Shown here: positions 6,441 through 15,851 of the stretch, in pieces
Layout of the letters: each line of letters begins with the position of its first letter
How positions within the stretch are numbered: position 1 is the first letter of the stretch
NCBI GenBank assembly: GCA_025774735.1
Contig: JALGZU010000028.1
Location: 1-26,033, forward strand
Direction: 5' to 3'
Source of the DNA: a candidate division LCP-89 bacterium
GTDB lineage: Bacteria > Electryoneota > B3-LCP
DNA length: 26,033 nt
Notes under the pieces: generated by a model
Database searches by the model: none
Told to the model about the DNA's origin: nothing
The model's input: the letters and a program-made list of their open reading frames with translations, nothing else
Made by a program: the position numbers and the translations under genes

Positions 6441-8723
6441 ATGAAAAGGTTGCTTTTCTTTCTTGCGGTGTGTCTGCTGGTAACCACGGTTTTTTTCAGA
6501 ATGAGCTCTGCGGTGCAGTACGAGCCGCCCATCAATATCGTCTTCATGGTGCACGTCGAACCGATGGACTTTCCGGGCGACTACGAAACCAGGATCGCCT
6601 TTCTCGAATGGCTGCAGCAGGAAGCCCAGAGCCGCCCCAATCCATTCAAGCTGACCATCCTGATGAACGGGGATTTCGCCGAATATGCCTATTTCAACGG
6701 CGACCAGCAGTTCTTTTCGCAACTGGAAACCGACGGACACGAACTGGGGACGCATGCTCACTCGATCATCCAGGTCGCCCCGTTTAGCTGGTTTGACCTT
6801 TCCGAGCTGACATACCGCTACGGTATTCCCGTCTATAACGATACCCTATCCCAACAACTCTGGTGGGATGCGAAACACTGGGCTGATTCTCTGACGACGG
6901 CCAACCGTTCGATCTGCGCAGGTTCTTTCCTTTGCAGCACGGAAGGTCAGTTGATAACGGCTAACGGTTTCCTGTGCTCACCCGGCAGCCGATCCGAAAA
7001 ATGCCTGGATTACACCGGCCATCTGATGCGCCACCCGTTCCGTCCCGGCTCCGACAACCGACTGGGGTACGAACTGGAGGAGAACCTCTCCAGCCCCTTC
7101 ATCTACATCGATCATTACGCCCAGATCGGAAACAGCAACGCCCACGGTTATAATTGCACCGCCGTTGGGCTTATGAACGCCTTCGCGGACTGCTACCAGG
7201 ACTGGGTCAGCGCCGAGATGACCCAGGGGGACTCGCTGGAATACAAGGTCTGGACGTTCGGCTTCCTGACGCACCTCTGGCTCTACTCGCCCTACTACGA
7301 GGAACAGATAACTCTTTTTCTGGATTACCTCGAATCCTATTACGTCGGTCAATACACTCCGCGGGGCAACCTGATTGCCCGGTACGCCACCTGCAGCGAA
7401 GTGGCCGACGAGCTCATCACCTGGGAAGGATCTCATCCAGGAGAATCGTCATTTTCGTACGTCCACTCTTATCCTGAGGTTCCACTGGTTAACGAAGCGA
7501 TGATCGTCCCGGAAGATTCGCTGAACGGGTCCGAATGGATTGAATTTTACAATCCTACTGACCAGTGGATCGACATTTCCGGCTATAAGATCAGCGACGG
7601 CCAGCTCAACGTGACGAACTACTGGCGCTTTCCTCCACAGTGCTTCCTGGGACCGCGTGAACACCTAGTTGCAGTTGGTAACGGCAGTTTCTTCTGGGAT
7701 CGATATGGTTTCCGCCCGGATTTCGAAGTCGCCGGCAACACGGGCGCCCGGCCGCTTTATACCGAGGGCTATTATACTCTGCACGACGACCGGGACGGCT
7801 GCATGCTGGTGAATACTGATCAGACCCCCCCGAAAACGAACACGGCGATCGCTGACGGGCTCTCCTGGGGCGAGGATTACGTGGCGGGATTCACGCTGCC
7901 GCAGCCGACTGTAGGGCAGACGTACGGCCGGGACGCCAATTCGACCGACACGGGTTTCGCCGACGATTGGTCGCTGAATGGCGGAGCATCCTCACCGACT
8001 CCGCGAGGTGCCAACAGTCCGGCTTATTTCGGTCCCGAAATTTTCGCCCGCGTCGATCCCGTTTCGATACCCTCGCAGGTTGATCCCTGGGGGGGCAACG
8101 TCCTGTTTACTATCACTCTGGGGAATGAGTATTCCAGCGTTCGGCCAATCGATGCCTGGACGGACGTCGTGCTGCCCAGTGGAAGTGTCTACGGACCGTT
8201 ACTACTGAGAGAAAACCGGAATTTGGCGGCGCAGGATTCCTTCAGCCTCAATCTCAGCCAGTACGTTCCCGCCGGTGCGCCTACGGGATATTATCGTTTC
8301 AATTTCAGCATAGGGGATTACCCATCCGAAGTGATCTCATCAGGTTACTTTTACTTCGAAAAGCTGGGCTCTGCTGACGGCGCTGAAGCTCAATGGCCCG
8401 AACCGGATTTTGCGGAACTCGACGCGAGACTATCCAGAGCGATGCAGATTAGCACACAGAAGACCCATCTGACCCTGTCGGCATCGCCCAATCCGTTCAA
8501 TCCGACGACAATTCTAAGCTTCAACCTGCCGGCAGCGGGGGCGGTTGAACTGTCGGTTTACGACGCAGCAGGTAGGCTGGTGTTCGAACGGGATTACAAA
8601 AACCTGTCACCCGGGGAGCACCACGTCACCTTCGATGGAAAAGTTCTCTGTTCGGGCATCTACTTCGCCTCGCTGCGGTCCGGTTCGATGGTGGCTCGAA
8701 CCAAGATTCTCCTCTTGAAGTAG
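6441..8723 (+). CDS. Exported deacetylase-like/lamin-tail-domain protein with sorting tail
   Basis: A 760-residue secreted multidomain protein. ATG 6441 gives a signal peptide (MKRLLFFLAVCLLVTTVFF). Residues about 30-330 resemble the polysaccharide-deacetylase/glycoside-hydrolase-deacetylase barrel: GHELGTHAHS (His100, 105, 107) resembles the second NodB motif, but the usual TFDDG first motif is not seen, so activity is uncertain. Residues about 346-484 resemble a lamin-tail domain (VNEAMIVP, GSEWIEFYNP, ISGYKISDG), common in secreted bacterial nucleases and adhesins. Residues about 535-650 are the beta module shared with the proteins at 2788 and 12847. From about 678 to the end is the FlgD-like sorting domain (SPNPFNPTTI, YDAAGRLVF, SGIYFASL). 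Its own promoter and terminator make it a single-gene unit. Confidence 0.75.
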   Translation: MKRLLFFLAVCLLVTTVFFRMSSAVQYEPPINIVFMVHVEPMDFPGDYETRIAFLEWLQQEAQSRPNPFKLTILMNGDFAEYAYFNGDQQFFSQLETDGHELGTHAHSIIQVAPFSWFDLSELTYRYGIPVYNDTLSQQLWWDAKHWADSLTTANRSICAGSFLCSTEGQLITANGFLCSPGSRSEKCLDYTGHLMRHPFRPGSDNRLGYELEENLSSPFIYIDHYAQIGNSNAHGYNCTAVGLMNAFADCYQDWVSAEMTQGDSLEYKVWTFGFLTHLWLYSPYYEEQITLFLDYLESYYVGQYTPRGNLIARYATCSEVADELITWEGSHPGESSFSYVHSYPEVPLVNEAMIVPEDSLNGSEWIEFYNPTDQWIDISGYKISDGQLNVTNYWRFPPQCFLGPREHLVAVGNGSFFWDRYGFRPDFEVAGNTGARPLYTEGYYTLHDDRDGCMLVNTDQTPPKTNTAIADGLSWGEDYVAGFTLPQPTVGQTYGRDANSTDTGFADDWSLNGGASSPTPRGANSPAYFGPEIFARVDPVSIPSQVDPWGGNVLFTITLGNEYSSVRPIDAWTDVVLPSGSVYGPLLLRENRNLAAQDSFSLNLSQYVPAGAPTGYYRFNFSIGDYPSEVISSGYFYFEKLGSADGAEAQWPEPDFAELDARLSRAMQISTQKTHLTLSASPNPFNPTTILSFNLPAAGAVELSVYDAAGRLVFERDYKNLSPGEHHVTFDGKVLCSGIYFASLRSGSMVARTKILLLK

Positions 8724-8748
8724 AGAGCGATATTTCAGTACGCCAAAC

Positions 8749-8778
8749 ACAAAGGCCGGCTGAATTGCCGGCCTTTGT
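8749..8778. terminator. Strong bidirectional terminator
   Basis: A perfect 12-bp stem (ACAAAGGCCGGC with GCCGGCCTTTGT) with a TGAATT loop lies between the convergent deacetylase-like and phosphoesterase genes, with T/A-rich flanks. Confidence 0.9.
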
Positions 8779-8815
8779 TATTATTATTAACAAAAATAAG
8801 CATTTCCCGCCGGTA

Positions 8816-10591
8816 TCAGTCTCCCCCCCCTTTGAGCTGAACGCTCTCCAACAGCACTCCTTCGGGGGTGACAACCTCCATCAAAACGTCATCACCGGCA
8901 ACGGATAGGAAGCAACCGTGCTGGGAAGGATAAAAACTGCGCACCGCTTCAGCCCAGGGCACACCTTCGTCACGGATGTAATAGGGAGCTCCGGCGCCCC
9001 CGGTGACCACCTGCCAGACCGGCACGGTAAATTCCGGATTGACACTATCATCGATCAGTGTGAGGCTATAGTTATGTTCGTCACCGCAGAAGACGACGAG
9101 GACCTCGTATTCGCAGAGGATCTTCCAGAATTTGTCCCGCATCTGCACGACTTCCGGGAATTTGCCGTCCCACCACATGGCGTCTTCCGCGTGACCTCCA
9201 TTGGGGAAGGCCGGTTCGTGAACGAAGACGAAGAGGTGTTTCAAGCCTCGTAGACGGGCAGATTTCAAATCCTCACCGAGCCAGTCGAGCTGTTCAGGTC
9301 GCAGCGTGCCTTCTCTCTCGCCCGGCTGTCCTGCAACGGATTCACCCGATCCCTTCTGCATGTAGTTGCTGTTCAAAATGGTGAAGTGAGAGTTTCCATA
9401 GTCGAAGGAATAGACGGTTTCCCGGTAGGGCGGAAACTCAGGTCCAACGGGATCAGGCCCATTAGTAGGATTGACGAAGTGATCGGCAAAAATCACTTCA
9501 CTGGCTTCATCGCCGCTTCGGGGGATGTAATCCTTACTTCTCGAACCTTCGAAGAAACGAGCGGTCACATCGTGGTTTCCAAGGCCTTCATAGATGGGTA
9601 TCCGGCTTCCGAGGGGAGCGACCGTTCTCTTCCAGGATCGGAACTGGGTCTCCAGGTCGGTTACGTCGCTGGTATGGCCGCTGACCAGATCGCCTGGGAT
9701 GACGATCAGGGAGACATCCCTGCTGTAGGCCTGATTGAGCAGTGCCTGCAAAGTTCTCTGGTTAACCCCTTCGACCGAGCGATCACCGGCGCCGTAGGTG
9801 GCGCGTGAATCCGACAGAACGGCGAACTTGAACGGCTTACTCGATGCCGCCGGCGGAGCGGTCTGAAATACGCCTCGAAAAGTGTTGGGTGGTTGGGGGC
9901 TCTCAGTCCACGTTATTGTATATGAGTAGCGGGTGGCGGGTATGAGGTTCACCAACGAAACTTCAAAGCCCTGTTTCGGGTGGGGGGATTCGAAGTGCAG
10001 GCGTCCGGGACTGACGTCCAATTTGCACCTTACAGGCTTATCGAACTTCCAGGAAAGAACCGCTCCGGAATCGGTAACCCAATCTACGAAAGGACCTTCG
10101 ATCAGGGCGACCGAGCGTTGAAATTCTCCCTCCGAGGAGTGGCTGTAAGAGAAGACGCGGTCGATGGTATAGAGGTCGTCCCCGAAAAGGCAGATCCTCA
10201 AAGCCACCTTTACTGTGTGACTCTCACGATGGGGCGACCGTTCAAGGGTCTTTCGCTCGAGCTTATTCAGGTCAAATTCAAAGAGCAGGCTGTCGGCCTC
10301 GGCTAAAATGGTCTTTCCCCGAATTCTGTAGACCGGGTATTGCAGACGGGAATCGAATGATGGGAGGCCGAGGTAGGCTCGGCCGTTGGAGACCGGCACG
10401 ACGGTTTCCACCCGGATTCTCAGCATTCCTTCGGCATTTACATCGATGGTCGGCTCGCGCAGGAGAATGCGTTGCGAGCGAGTGATTTCCTTGGGGAGGT
10501 CTGACCTGGCACAAGTGGCCGGGTAAGGGAAAAGGGTGAGCGCAAGCCAGAATCCTGTAAGACTGAACGATGAGAGGGTAGAATTCTTCAT
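8816..10591 (-). CDS. Secreted metallophosphoesterase (purple acid phosphatase-like)
   Basis: 591 residues with an N-terminal signal peptide (cleavage near residue 28). Residues about 160-245 form a fibronectin/PAP N-terminal-like beta domain. Residues about 255-520 are a calcineurin-type phosphoesterase: LSDSR (Asp261), PGDLV (Asp301), GNHD (338-341), VHEP (His458) and GDEHNY (His506). The classical D-x-H and G-H-x-H motifs here read D-S-R and G-D-E-H, so two usual metal ligands differ; I recall related secreted family members with 'DSR', so this may be a subfamily variant rather than decay. It probably cleaves phosphate esters outside the cytoplasm; the substrate is unknown. Its ATG overlaps the stop of the upstream histidine kinase by four bases (ATGA, 10588-10591), indicating translational coupling. 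Confidence 0.85.
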   Translation of the reverse strand: MKNSTLSSFSLTGFWLALTLFPYPATCARSDLPKEITRSQRILLREPTIDVNAEGMLRIRVETVVPVSNGRAYLGLPSFDSRLQYPVYRIRGKTILAEADSLLFEFDLNKLERKTLERSPHRESHTVKVALRICLFGDDLYTIDRVFSYSHSSEGEFQRSVALIEGPFVDWVTDSGAVLSWKFDKPVRCKLDVSPGRLHFESPHPKQGFEVSLVNLIPATRYSYTITWTESPQPPNTFRGVFQTAPPAASSKPFKFAVLSDSRATYGAGDRSVEGVNQRTLQALLNQAYSRDVSLIVIPGDLVSGHTSDVTDLETQFRSWKRTVAPLGSRIPIYEGLGNHDVTARFFEGSRSKDYIPRSGDEASEVIFADHFVNPTNGPDPVGPEFPPYRETVYSFDYGNSHFTILNSNYMQKGSGESVAGQPGEREGTLRPEQLDWLGEDLKSARLRGLKHLFVFVHEPAFPNGGHAEDAMWWDGKFPEVVQMRDKFWKILCEYEVLVVFCGDEHNYSLTLIDDSVNPEFTVPVWQVVTGGAGAPYYIRDEGVPWAEAVRSFYPSQHGCFLSVAGDDVLMEVVTPEGVLLESVQLKGGGD

Positions 10592-11781
10592 GAATTATTC
10601 AGGGGGAGATAGATACTGAAGCGGGTTCCCTTCCCCAACTCGCTTTCGACGGCGATCGTTCCCTCGTGAGCCTCCACGATCCGCTTCACGATCGCCATAC
10701 CTAGGCCGGTTCCGTCGCGGCGTTGTGAGAAAAAATCCTCGAAAACGCGCTGAAGAGCTTCTTCCCCCATTCCAAGCCCGTTATCGATGAAGTCGAGGCG
10801 GACTTTCCCCTCGGCCTGATGACTTTCGAGGCGGAATACGCCCCCTTTCGCCATCGCGGCGAGGGCGTTTGCGGAGATATTGTAGAAGACACTCTTGAAC
10901 TTCTCGGAATCTATCCAAAGGGGACCCTCGTAATGCAGCTCCTTCTGGAACTCAACGCAGCTGCCGATGAAATCCTGGCAGAGGAACTCTTCGATTTCGG
11001 AGATCCATTCCTTCAAATTCACCTTCGATTTGACAATCTGCTGTTCCCCCCGAGCGAACTGCAAGATCTCGTTGATCATCTCGACCAGTCGTTGCACCTC
11101 ACTGGTGATTTTCTCTGCGTACTGCACTCTCTTCTCTTCGGTTAGTTGGACACTCCCGAGAAGCTGCGAGTAACCACTGATGCAGGTCATCGGTTTTTTG
11201 AGGTCATGGATGATACCCGAAGCCAGTTTGCCAACGAGTGAGAGACGCTCTTTTCGGAGGAGCTCTTCCTGGGCAGCCTTCAGTTCGGTCAATGCGGCTG
11301 CCAGTTGCCGGTTCTTCTGTAGGATGGTCTCTGCGAAACGACTGTCTGTATGACGCAGGTCGTGTGACAGAGCTTCTTGTACTTCACCCTGTATGGCAGG
11401 AAATTGCTCCGACAGCGCCTCGAAGTCAGATCGGCTGATGAGGAACAGTTTTGTATCCCCCATCGCCTGGACTGTGGTGGATCTGGGGGCGTCTTCGACC
11501 AGGGCCATCTCGCCGAAACAATCACCGCTACGTCCGAAGCTAGCGATTACCTCCGAGTCCTCAGAACTTCCAAGGACGAGTTCAACCCGCCCCGACTCAA
11601 TTACATAGAGACCATCGGGGGGATCTCCCTGCCGGAAAATGACATCGCCTTCTTCGAAGGTTATGGATTCGACCAGGCCGGCGACCAGTTCCAGTTCTTC
11701 GATTTTCAGGTTGTCAAAAAGATGGACGCGCCTGAGCAGGTTGGTGATGGCTTCATCAACGGCAATGGTTTCGGTCGGCAT
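10588..11781 (-). CDS. Cyclic-nucleotide-binding-domain histidine kinase
   Basis: 397 residues with no membrane segment, so probably cytosolic. Residues about 18-135 are a cNMP-binding/CRP-type sensor with the phosphate-binding-cassette pattern [15 protein letters not shown] (Glu91, Arg100), which suggests it can bind a cyclic nucleotide. A coiled-coil linker (about 150-180) leads to the HisKA helix with the phosphorylatable His192 in GIIHDLKKP, then the HATPase domain: N-box near NISANAL, DNGLGMG, FEDFFS and [16 protein letters not shown], with [12 protein letters not shown] at the end. It would couple a second-messenger signal to phosphotransfer. It forms a two-gene operon with the secreted phosphoesterase and has no adjacent response regulator; the orphan receiver at 5516-5920 is one candidate partner. 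Confidence 0.9.
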   Translation of the reverse strand: MPTETIAVDEAITNLLRRVHLFDNLKIEELELVAGLVESITFEEGDVIFRQGDPPDGLYVIESGRVELVLGSSEDSEVIASFGRSGDCFGEMALVEDAPRSTTVQAMGDTKLFLISRSDFEALSEQFPAIQGEVQEALSHDLRHTDSRFAETILQKNRQLAAALTELKAAQEELLRKERLSLVGKLASGIIHDLKKPMTCISGYSQLLGSVQLTEEKRVQYAEKITSEVQRLVEMINEILQFARGEQQIVKSKVNLKEWISEIEEFLCQDFIGSCVEFQKELHYEGPLWIDSEKFKSVFYNISANALAAMAKGGVFRLESHQAEGKVRLDFIDNGLGMGEEALQRVFEDFFSQRRDGTGLGMAIVKRIVEAHEGTIAVESELGKGTRFSIYLPLNNS

Positions 11782-11821
11782 CGAGGAATTCCTGCAGTTA
11801 CCAGCTAGTTAGATCGTGACT

Positions 11822-11851
11822 AATATAAATAACCTTATGAGGATTTGTCAA
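11822..11851 (-). promoter_or_regulatory. Promoter of the kinase-phosphoesterase operon, TTGACA-18-TATATT
   Basis: On the minus strand the consensus TTGACA (11851-11846) is 18 bp from TATATT (11827-11822, followed by A). Transcription would start near 11815, about 34 bases before the kinase ATG. Confidence 0.8.
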
Positions 11852-11978
11852 ACAAAAAATGACGCTATTAAACCTCAGCTTCTTTCGAATGGATTGATAG
11901 GAAGATTCTGATCTTCCGCTTGATCCCGGCATTTCTGGGCATTACATTGAGTTTACTTCAAGCCATTGTAACGCGGCG

Positions 11979-12668
11979 ATGAACATTCCGAATCTGCATA
12001 CCTGGCCGAAGGATGCAAAAGAAGCCCTAGCGCTGCAAAAACGCCTGGCGCCCAGGATCGTCCTGAAGCCTCGATCGCTCGAGCCTCTCACCCTTATTGC
12101 TGGGGTCGATGTGTCGAGTGTACGGGCGAGAGGGAAGCTCTGGGCCTCGGCGGTCGTCTTGCGGTATCCCGAGATGGAAGTTGTCGAGGAGGCCTACGAG
12201 ACCTCCACGACGGAATTTCCCTATATCCCCGGGCTCTTATCCTTCCGTGAAATCCCCATTCTAATCGAAACCATGCGCAAACTTCGTCACCCTCCGGACG
12301 CCGTGCTCTGCGACGGCCAAGGATTGGCGCATCCTCGACTCTTCGGATTGGCCTGCCATCTCGGTCTGTGGCTGAACCTCCCCACGGTCGGTTGTGCCAA
12401 AACGCGCCTCGTCGGGGATACCGCGGAACCGGGTTACCGTTTCGGGGATTGGCAGGCTTTGAAATATCAGGAACAAACCGTTGGAGCAGTTGTCCGCACG
12501 AGAAGCGGCTGCAAACCGATCTACGTCTCGCCCGGCCACCTGATTGACGCGCAGACGGCGCGCGCCTTGGTTCTCGCAACCTGCAAGGGCCTGCGGCTGC
12601 CGGAACCGACCCGGTTGGCGCACCTGTTCGTCAACCGTTACCGCAAGGGCGCAGGAGAGACTTCCTGA
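11979..12668 (+). CDS. nfi: Endonuclease V (deoxyinosine 3' endonuclease)
   Basis: A 229-residue cytoplasmic repair enzyme that nicks DNA on the 3' side of deoxyinosine and starts removal of deaminated adenine. Family motifs are all present: AGVDVS with Asp44, YIPGLLSFREIP with Glu91, DGQGLAHPR with Asp112, GCAKTRL with Lys141, and near the C-terminus KPIYVSPGH and LPEPTRLAH. The three acidic metal ligands are intact and the length is typical. It is read divergently from the histidine kinase operon. I see no promoter of the TATATT type before it, and the ribosome site is weak, so the start (ATG 11979) rests on length and on absence of a better codon. Confidence 0.95.
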   Translation: MNIPNLHTWPKDAKEALALQKRLAPRIVLKPRSLEPLTLIAGVDVSSVRARGKLWASAVVLRYPEMEVVEEAYETSTTEFPYIPGLLSFREIPILIETMRKLRHPPDAVLCDGQGLAHPRLFGLACHLGLWLNLPTVGCAKTRLVGDTAEPGYRFGDWQALKYQEQTVGAVVRTRSGCKPIYVSPGHLIDAQTARALVLATCKGLRLPEPTRLAHLFVNRYRKGAGETS

Positions 12669-12732
12669 ACCGTCCATTCCACTTCATCATTCGCTCAAAA
12701 TCAACAAATTTGCGGTGGTCGAAGATTTTGGC

Positions 12733-12761
12733 TTGACTCAGCTTGAAATATTTCGTATATT
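12733..12761 (+). promoter_or_regulatory. Promoter, TTGACT-17-TATATT
   Basis: TTGACT (12733-12738) and TATATT (12756-12761, followed by A) with a 17-bp spacer use the same two hexamers as the promoter at 2535. Transcription from near 12768 gives a leader of about 80 bases. Confidence 0.8.
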
Positions 12762-12846
12762 ATCTGTAACGAAACTTCCAAAGATTGAAATCAGCCTCAA
12801 GCTCTCTATGAAGCAGTACTAGTATGAACGTAATGGAGGAATCCCG

Positions 12847-14904
12847 ATGCTTAAAAAGATGATGATTTTTGTCAGCGTGTTTGTACTTGCCGCTTCCACG
12901 GCCATGGCCCTGCCGCTCCTGCAGGAGACCAGCGGCACCATCACCACGCTTCCGGGCATGGACACCTTCGACGATACCCTGGCGTACGACGATGGCCAGA
13001 TCGCTCTGTGGTATGGAGGTTTGCCCAATTTCAGGCTTGCGACCCGATTTTCGCCCCTGGCAGATTTCGAGATGCAACAGATCATGATTGCATTTATGAA
13101 CGCAGGCCCGACGCCAGTGGATCTGTACCTGAAAGATGATAATAACGGGCTGCCGGGCGACTCGGTCATCTGGTCGGGAACGCTGCTTTACACCATGCCC
13201 ACCACCTGGTTGCCCGTGTTTATCGACACAACCGGGATGTATACTTTCCCGGCCGGGGAAGATTTCTGGATCGAAGTATTTTCTCCCGGACCGCCTCATG
13301 AAATGTTCGACAATTCGGCGACCTTACCGCAACGATCCTACATCAAGTTTTCTGGATCCACCCTCTGGTCAGAGTCGCCGGGCGATAACTTCATCCGGGC
13401 GATCGGCGAATACGCCGCCGTTCCCAACGACGTCGGCGTCGATTCGGTCTGGCATGACGAGAACTTCTTCGTCACTAACGGCAGCAGTTTCTCTGTCGGC
13501 GCAAGAGTGACCAATTACGGCGGTATCCCTGCAGTTTTCGATGTCGGCTGCGTGATCTACACCGAAGTGGGCGAAAACCTCTACACTTTCTTCGATTCGC
13601 TGACGGTTCAGGGTGCCGCCCTCATCCCCGGAGCGAGTCAAAACTTAGCTTTCCCTACCTACACCTGGAACACGGACGAGCGGTACAAGATTGACGTTCG
13701 GACGTATTGGACGCAGGACTCCAATCCGGACAACAACATCATGTCCACCGAAACTCAAGTGTACACGTCCCCGGCGGAACTCCGTTACGATGATACAGCT
13801 CCTGACGGTGGCGTCACATCGTCACAGGCCGACTTCGGCTGGGGGATGAAGTTCGATCCGCATCAAGCCGGAGAATACACGATCTCCAGTATCAAGATTT
13901 ACGCCAGTGTGAGTGATTCGGTCTCCAGGATTCAGGTCCTTTCGGACCTCGGTTACGCGCCAGGTAGCGTTTTGTGGGAAACCATCTCTTCCATGGCCAG
14001 TGGCTGGAACGAATTCGCGGTCGACATCACCCACACCGATGCGTTTTTCATCTTCTACCTGTTCGAAAGCGGCGGCTCCTCTGCCGCGCTCTGGCGGGAT
14101 GGCAATCCCGTTTCAGGACAGGCCTGGGAGAAAAACGGCCTGATCTTCTCCAGCGATCCCACGGCTCAGGATTGGGCCATGCGAGCCACCATTGAAGGTG
14201 GAGCGGGCTCCCCGCTGTTTATCACCATGACCCCGACCAGCAGCACAACGATTCCACCTGCTGGTGGGTTGCTGGAGTACAACATCGCCGGGGGCAACAA
14301 CGGTTCCTCTTCTGAGACTATGGACATCTGGGCCGACGTAACCCTGCCGAACGGTTCAACCTTCGGCCCCGTTCTGGGACCGGTGCTGGACTTTACCATG
14401 CCGGCGGGCTTCTCGGCGAATCGCGATCGTGAACTGTTCATTCCCGCGGGTGCTCCTGCCGGAACGTATTCTCTGAACGGCTACTTTGGCGAATACGACG
14501 CTGTAAATCCCACGGTCTACGTCGAAGACTCGTTCAACTTCGAGAAGACCGGAGCAGACGGCGCCTGGGTGGGTACTGGGTTCGTTGACAGCGGTGAATC
14601 GTTCGAGGAGGTTCGCGTGTCCGATCCAGGCTCGATTCCCGTAGATTATGTCATGGTACAGAACTACCCCAACCCGTTTAATCCGACCACCACGATCGGC
14701 TTCTCCATTCCGGAGACGGACCACGTCCAGCTCTCGGTATTCGACGTCAACGGCCGTCTCGTCGCCAAGCTGGTTGACGGGTACCGCGAAGCGGGGCTGC
14801 ACGAGGTGACCTTCGATGCATCGCAGTTGTCTTCAGGCATCTACCTGTACCGTCTGGAGACCGGTGACGTCTCCGACACCGGCAAAATGGTGTTAATGAA
14901 GTAA
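12847..14904 (+). CDS. Exported multidomain protein with C-terminal sorting domain
   Basis: A 685-residue secreted protein whose function I do not recognise. ATG 12847 has a strong GGAGGA six bases upstream, and the first 21 residues are a signal peptide (MMIFVSVFVLAASTAMA). Two similar beta domains bracket the centre, both rich in aromatic and acidic residues; they start with TLAYDDGQIALW (about residue 45) and LRYDDTAPDGG (about 315). Between them (about 195-310) lies a CARDB-like adhesion module (VTNYGG, TWNTDERYKIDV, DNNIMST). Residues about 455-570 are the beta module shared with the proteins at 2788 and 6441, and 601-685 are the FlgD-like sorting domain (YPNPFNPTTTI, GRLVAKLVDGYREAG, GKMVLMK). 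A surface or adhesion role is likely from the architecture. It is a single-gene unit with its own promoter and terminator. Confidence 0.75.
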   Translation: MLKKMMIFVSVFVLAASTAMALPLLQETSGTITTLPGMDTFDDTLAYDDGQIALWYGGLPNFRLATRFSPLADFEMQQIMIAFMNAGPTPVDLYLKDDNNGLPGDSVIWSGTLLYTMPTTWLPVFIDTTGMYTFPAGEDFWIEVFSPGPPHEMFDNSATLPQRSYIKFSGSTLWSESPGDNFIRAIGEYAAVPNDVGVDSVWHDENFFVTNGSSFSVGARVTNYGGIPAVFDVGCVIYTEVGENLYTFFDSLTVQGAALIPGASQNLAFPTYTWNTDERYKIDVRTYWTQDSNPDNNIMSTETQVYTSPAELRYDDTAPDGGVTSSQADFGWGMKFDPHQAGEYTISSIKIYASVSDSVSRIQVLSDLGYAPGSVLWETISSMASGWNEFAVDITHTDAFFIFYLFESGGSSAALWRDGNPVSGQAWEKNGLIFSSDPTAQDWAMRATIEGGAGSPLFITMTPTSSTTIPPAGGLLEYNIAGGNNGSSSETMDIWADVTLPNGSTFGPVLGPVLDFTMPAGFSANRDRELFIPAGAPAGTYSLNGYFGEYDAVNPTVYVEDSFNFEKTGADGAWVGTGFVDSGESFEEVRVSDPGSIPVDYVMVQNYPNPFNPTTTIGFSIPETDHVQLSVFDVNGRLVAKLVDGYREAGLHEVTFDASQLSSGIYLYRLETGDVSDTGKMVLMK

Positions 14905-14924
14905 TCACTACACAGTTGAATCGT

Positions 14925-14951
14925 GAGAGCGGATCCGACGGATCCGCTCTC
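14925..14951 (+). terminator. Hairpin terminator after the exported protein gene
   Basis: A perfect 12-bp stem (GAGAGCGGATCC with GGATCCGCTCTC) with a 3-base loop starts 20 bases after the stop codon; a short T-run follows a few bases later (TTTTA). Confidence 0.75.
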
Positions 14952-15128
14952 TGCGCTTTTACTATCGATATGAGGTTGAGGACGATTCTGGATGAGGTTT
15001 CCTCTATGAGACTTAAAACAGAAAAAGTTGATACAGATCATCACTTTGATGGATTTTAGCTGTTAATTTTAGGTATAGCAGAGAACCTTTCTGGAAAATT
15101 GCCATAAAAGTTTCTAAAAGAGTTTACC

Positions 15129-15623
15129 ATGAGGAAGGACCTACGACCTGAGAGCCCTTCTACGCCGGGAATGACTCCACCTCGGCTGAATTTCTATTAC
15201 CTGCCGTCTGAAGCCAGGGAAAAACTCGACAAAGCCCTCGATGTATTTCCGAAGCGGGGCACCTCTGATACCCTCTTGGCGGAGCTGGAGACACTCCTGC
15301 CAATGGAAGCCCAGAGCGGGCGCTCCCATAGACGCCGCGTGGAAGGGATGATTTACTGTTCAGAACGCCTCTGGAGCATGGCGATGGATGTCGGAAAAAA
15401 GGAGTACGGCGCCGACTTCTCCCGTCAGGATCTTATCCGTCTAACCCGGTCTCGGCCGATGAGTCATTACCGTTACCTGACGGGATCCAGGGAACCCATG
15501 GAAGTACTGCTCACCCGGGACGATGCCTTGGAAGACCCGGGCACCGCACTGGTCAAGTTCAGAGGCGACATCGAAGCGTTGATCGATTTCATCAAAACTC
15601 CCCCTGAAAGTTCTGGGAGATAG
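15129..15623 (+). CDS. Hypothetical protein, 164 residues
   Basis: I do not recognise this gene. It encodes a soluble, charged, probably helical protein without signal peptide or membrane segment. Visible features are a Pro-rich N-terminus, a middle segment with basic GRSHRRRVEGM followed by YCSERLWSMAMDVGKKEYG, and an acidic C-terminal part. The coding frame is supported by length, codon use like its neighbours, and flanking terminators at 14925-14951 and 15695-15722 that isolate it as a unit. There is no strong ribosome site before ATG 15129 and no clear promoter of the TATATT kind. Confidence 0.6.
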   Translation: MRKDLRPESPSTPGMTPPRLNFYYLPSEAREKLDKALDVFPKRGTSDTLLAELETLLPMEAQSGRSHRRRVEGMIYCSERLWSMAMDVGKKEYGADFSRQDLIRLTRSRPMSHYRYLTGSREPMEVLLTRDDALEDPGTALVKFRGDIEALIDFIKTPPESSGR

Positions 15624-15635
15624 TGAAACCGGAGG

Positions 15636-15665
15636 TAAGCTGGCATAAAAATACTCGCCAGCTTA
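15636..15665 (+). terminator. Hairpin after the hypothetical gene
   Basis: A 9-bp stem TAAGCTGGC/GCCAGCTTA with a 12-base loop begins 13 bases after the stop; the tail is only moderately T-rich. It may act with the stronger terminator that follows. Confidence 0.5.
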
Positions 15666-15694
15666 TCTATTAGCAATTCGATCCTCCTCAATGT

Positions 15695-15729
15695 GACCGC
15701 TCTGCCGACCGGTGGGGCGGTCTTTTTTT
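15695..15729 (+). terminator. Intrinsic terminator with T7 tract
   Basis: GACCGC (15695-15700) pairs with GCGGTC (15717-15722), followed directly by TTTTTTTA. It closes the 15129 transcription unit before the next promoter. Confidence 0.8.
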
Positions 15730-15814
15730 ACTGACGCAGTATCACACAATTTTGAACTACCTTCCACCGTCCCGAAAGCCCGATTCAGAGCAATCCAGAA
15801 TCCTTAGAAAACTT

Positions 15815-15843
15815 TTGCGATTTTGCCATTGGATGCGTATATT
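15815..15843 (+). promoter_or_regulatory. Promoter, TTGCGA-17-TATATT, adjacent to the start codon
   Basis: TTGCGA (15815-15820) and TATATT (15838-15843, followed by A) have a 17-bp spacer. The ATG of the next gene is at 15852, only eight bases after the -10 box, so the predicted mRNA has almost no leader. Confidence 0.75.
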
Positions 15844-15851
15844 ATCGTGTT

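Noticed and set aside
8918..10306. Several plus-strand open frames opposite the phosphoesterase gene
   Set aside because: They lie entirely within the minus-strand gene, show no family motifs, and the minus-strand frame has signal peptide, domains and coupling.
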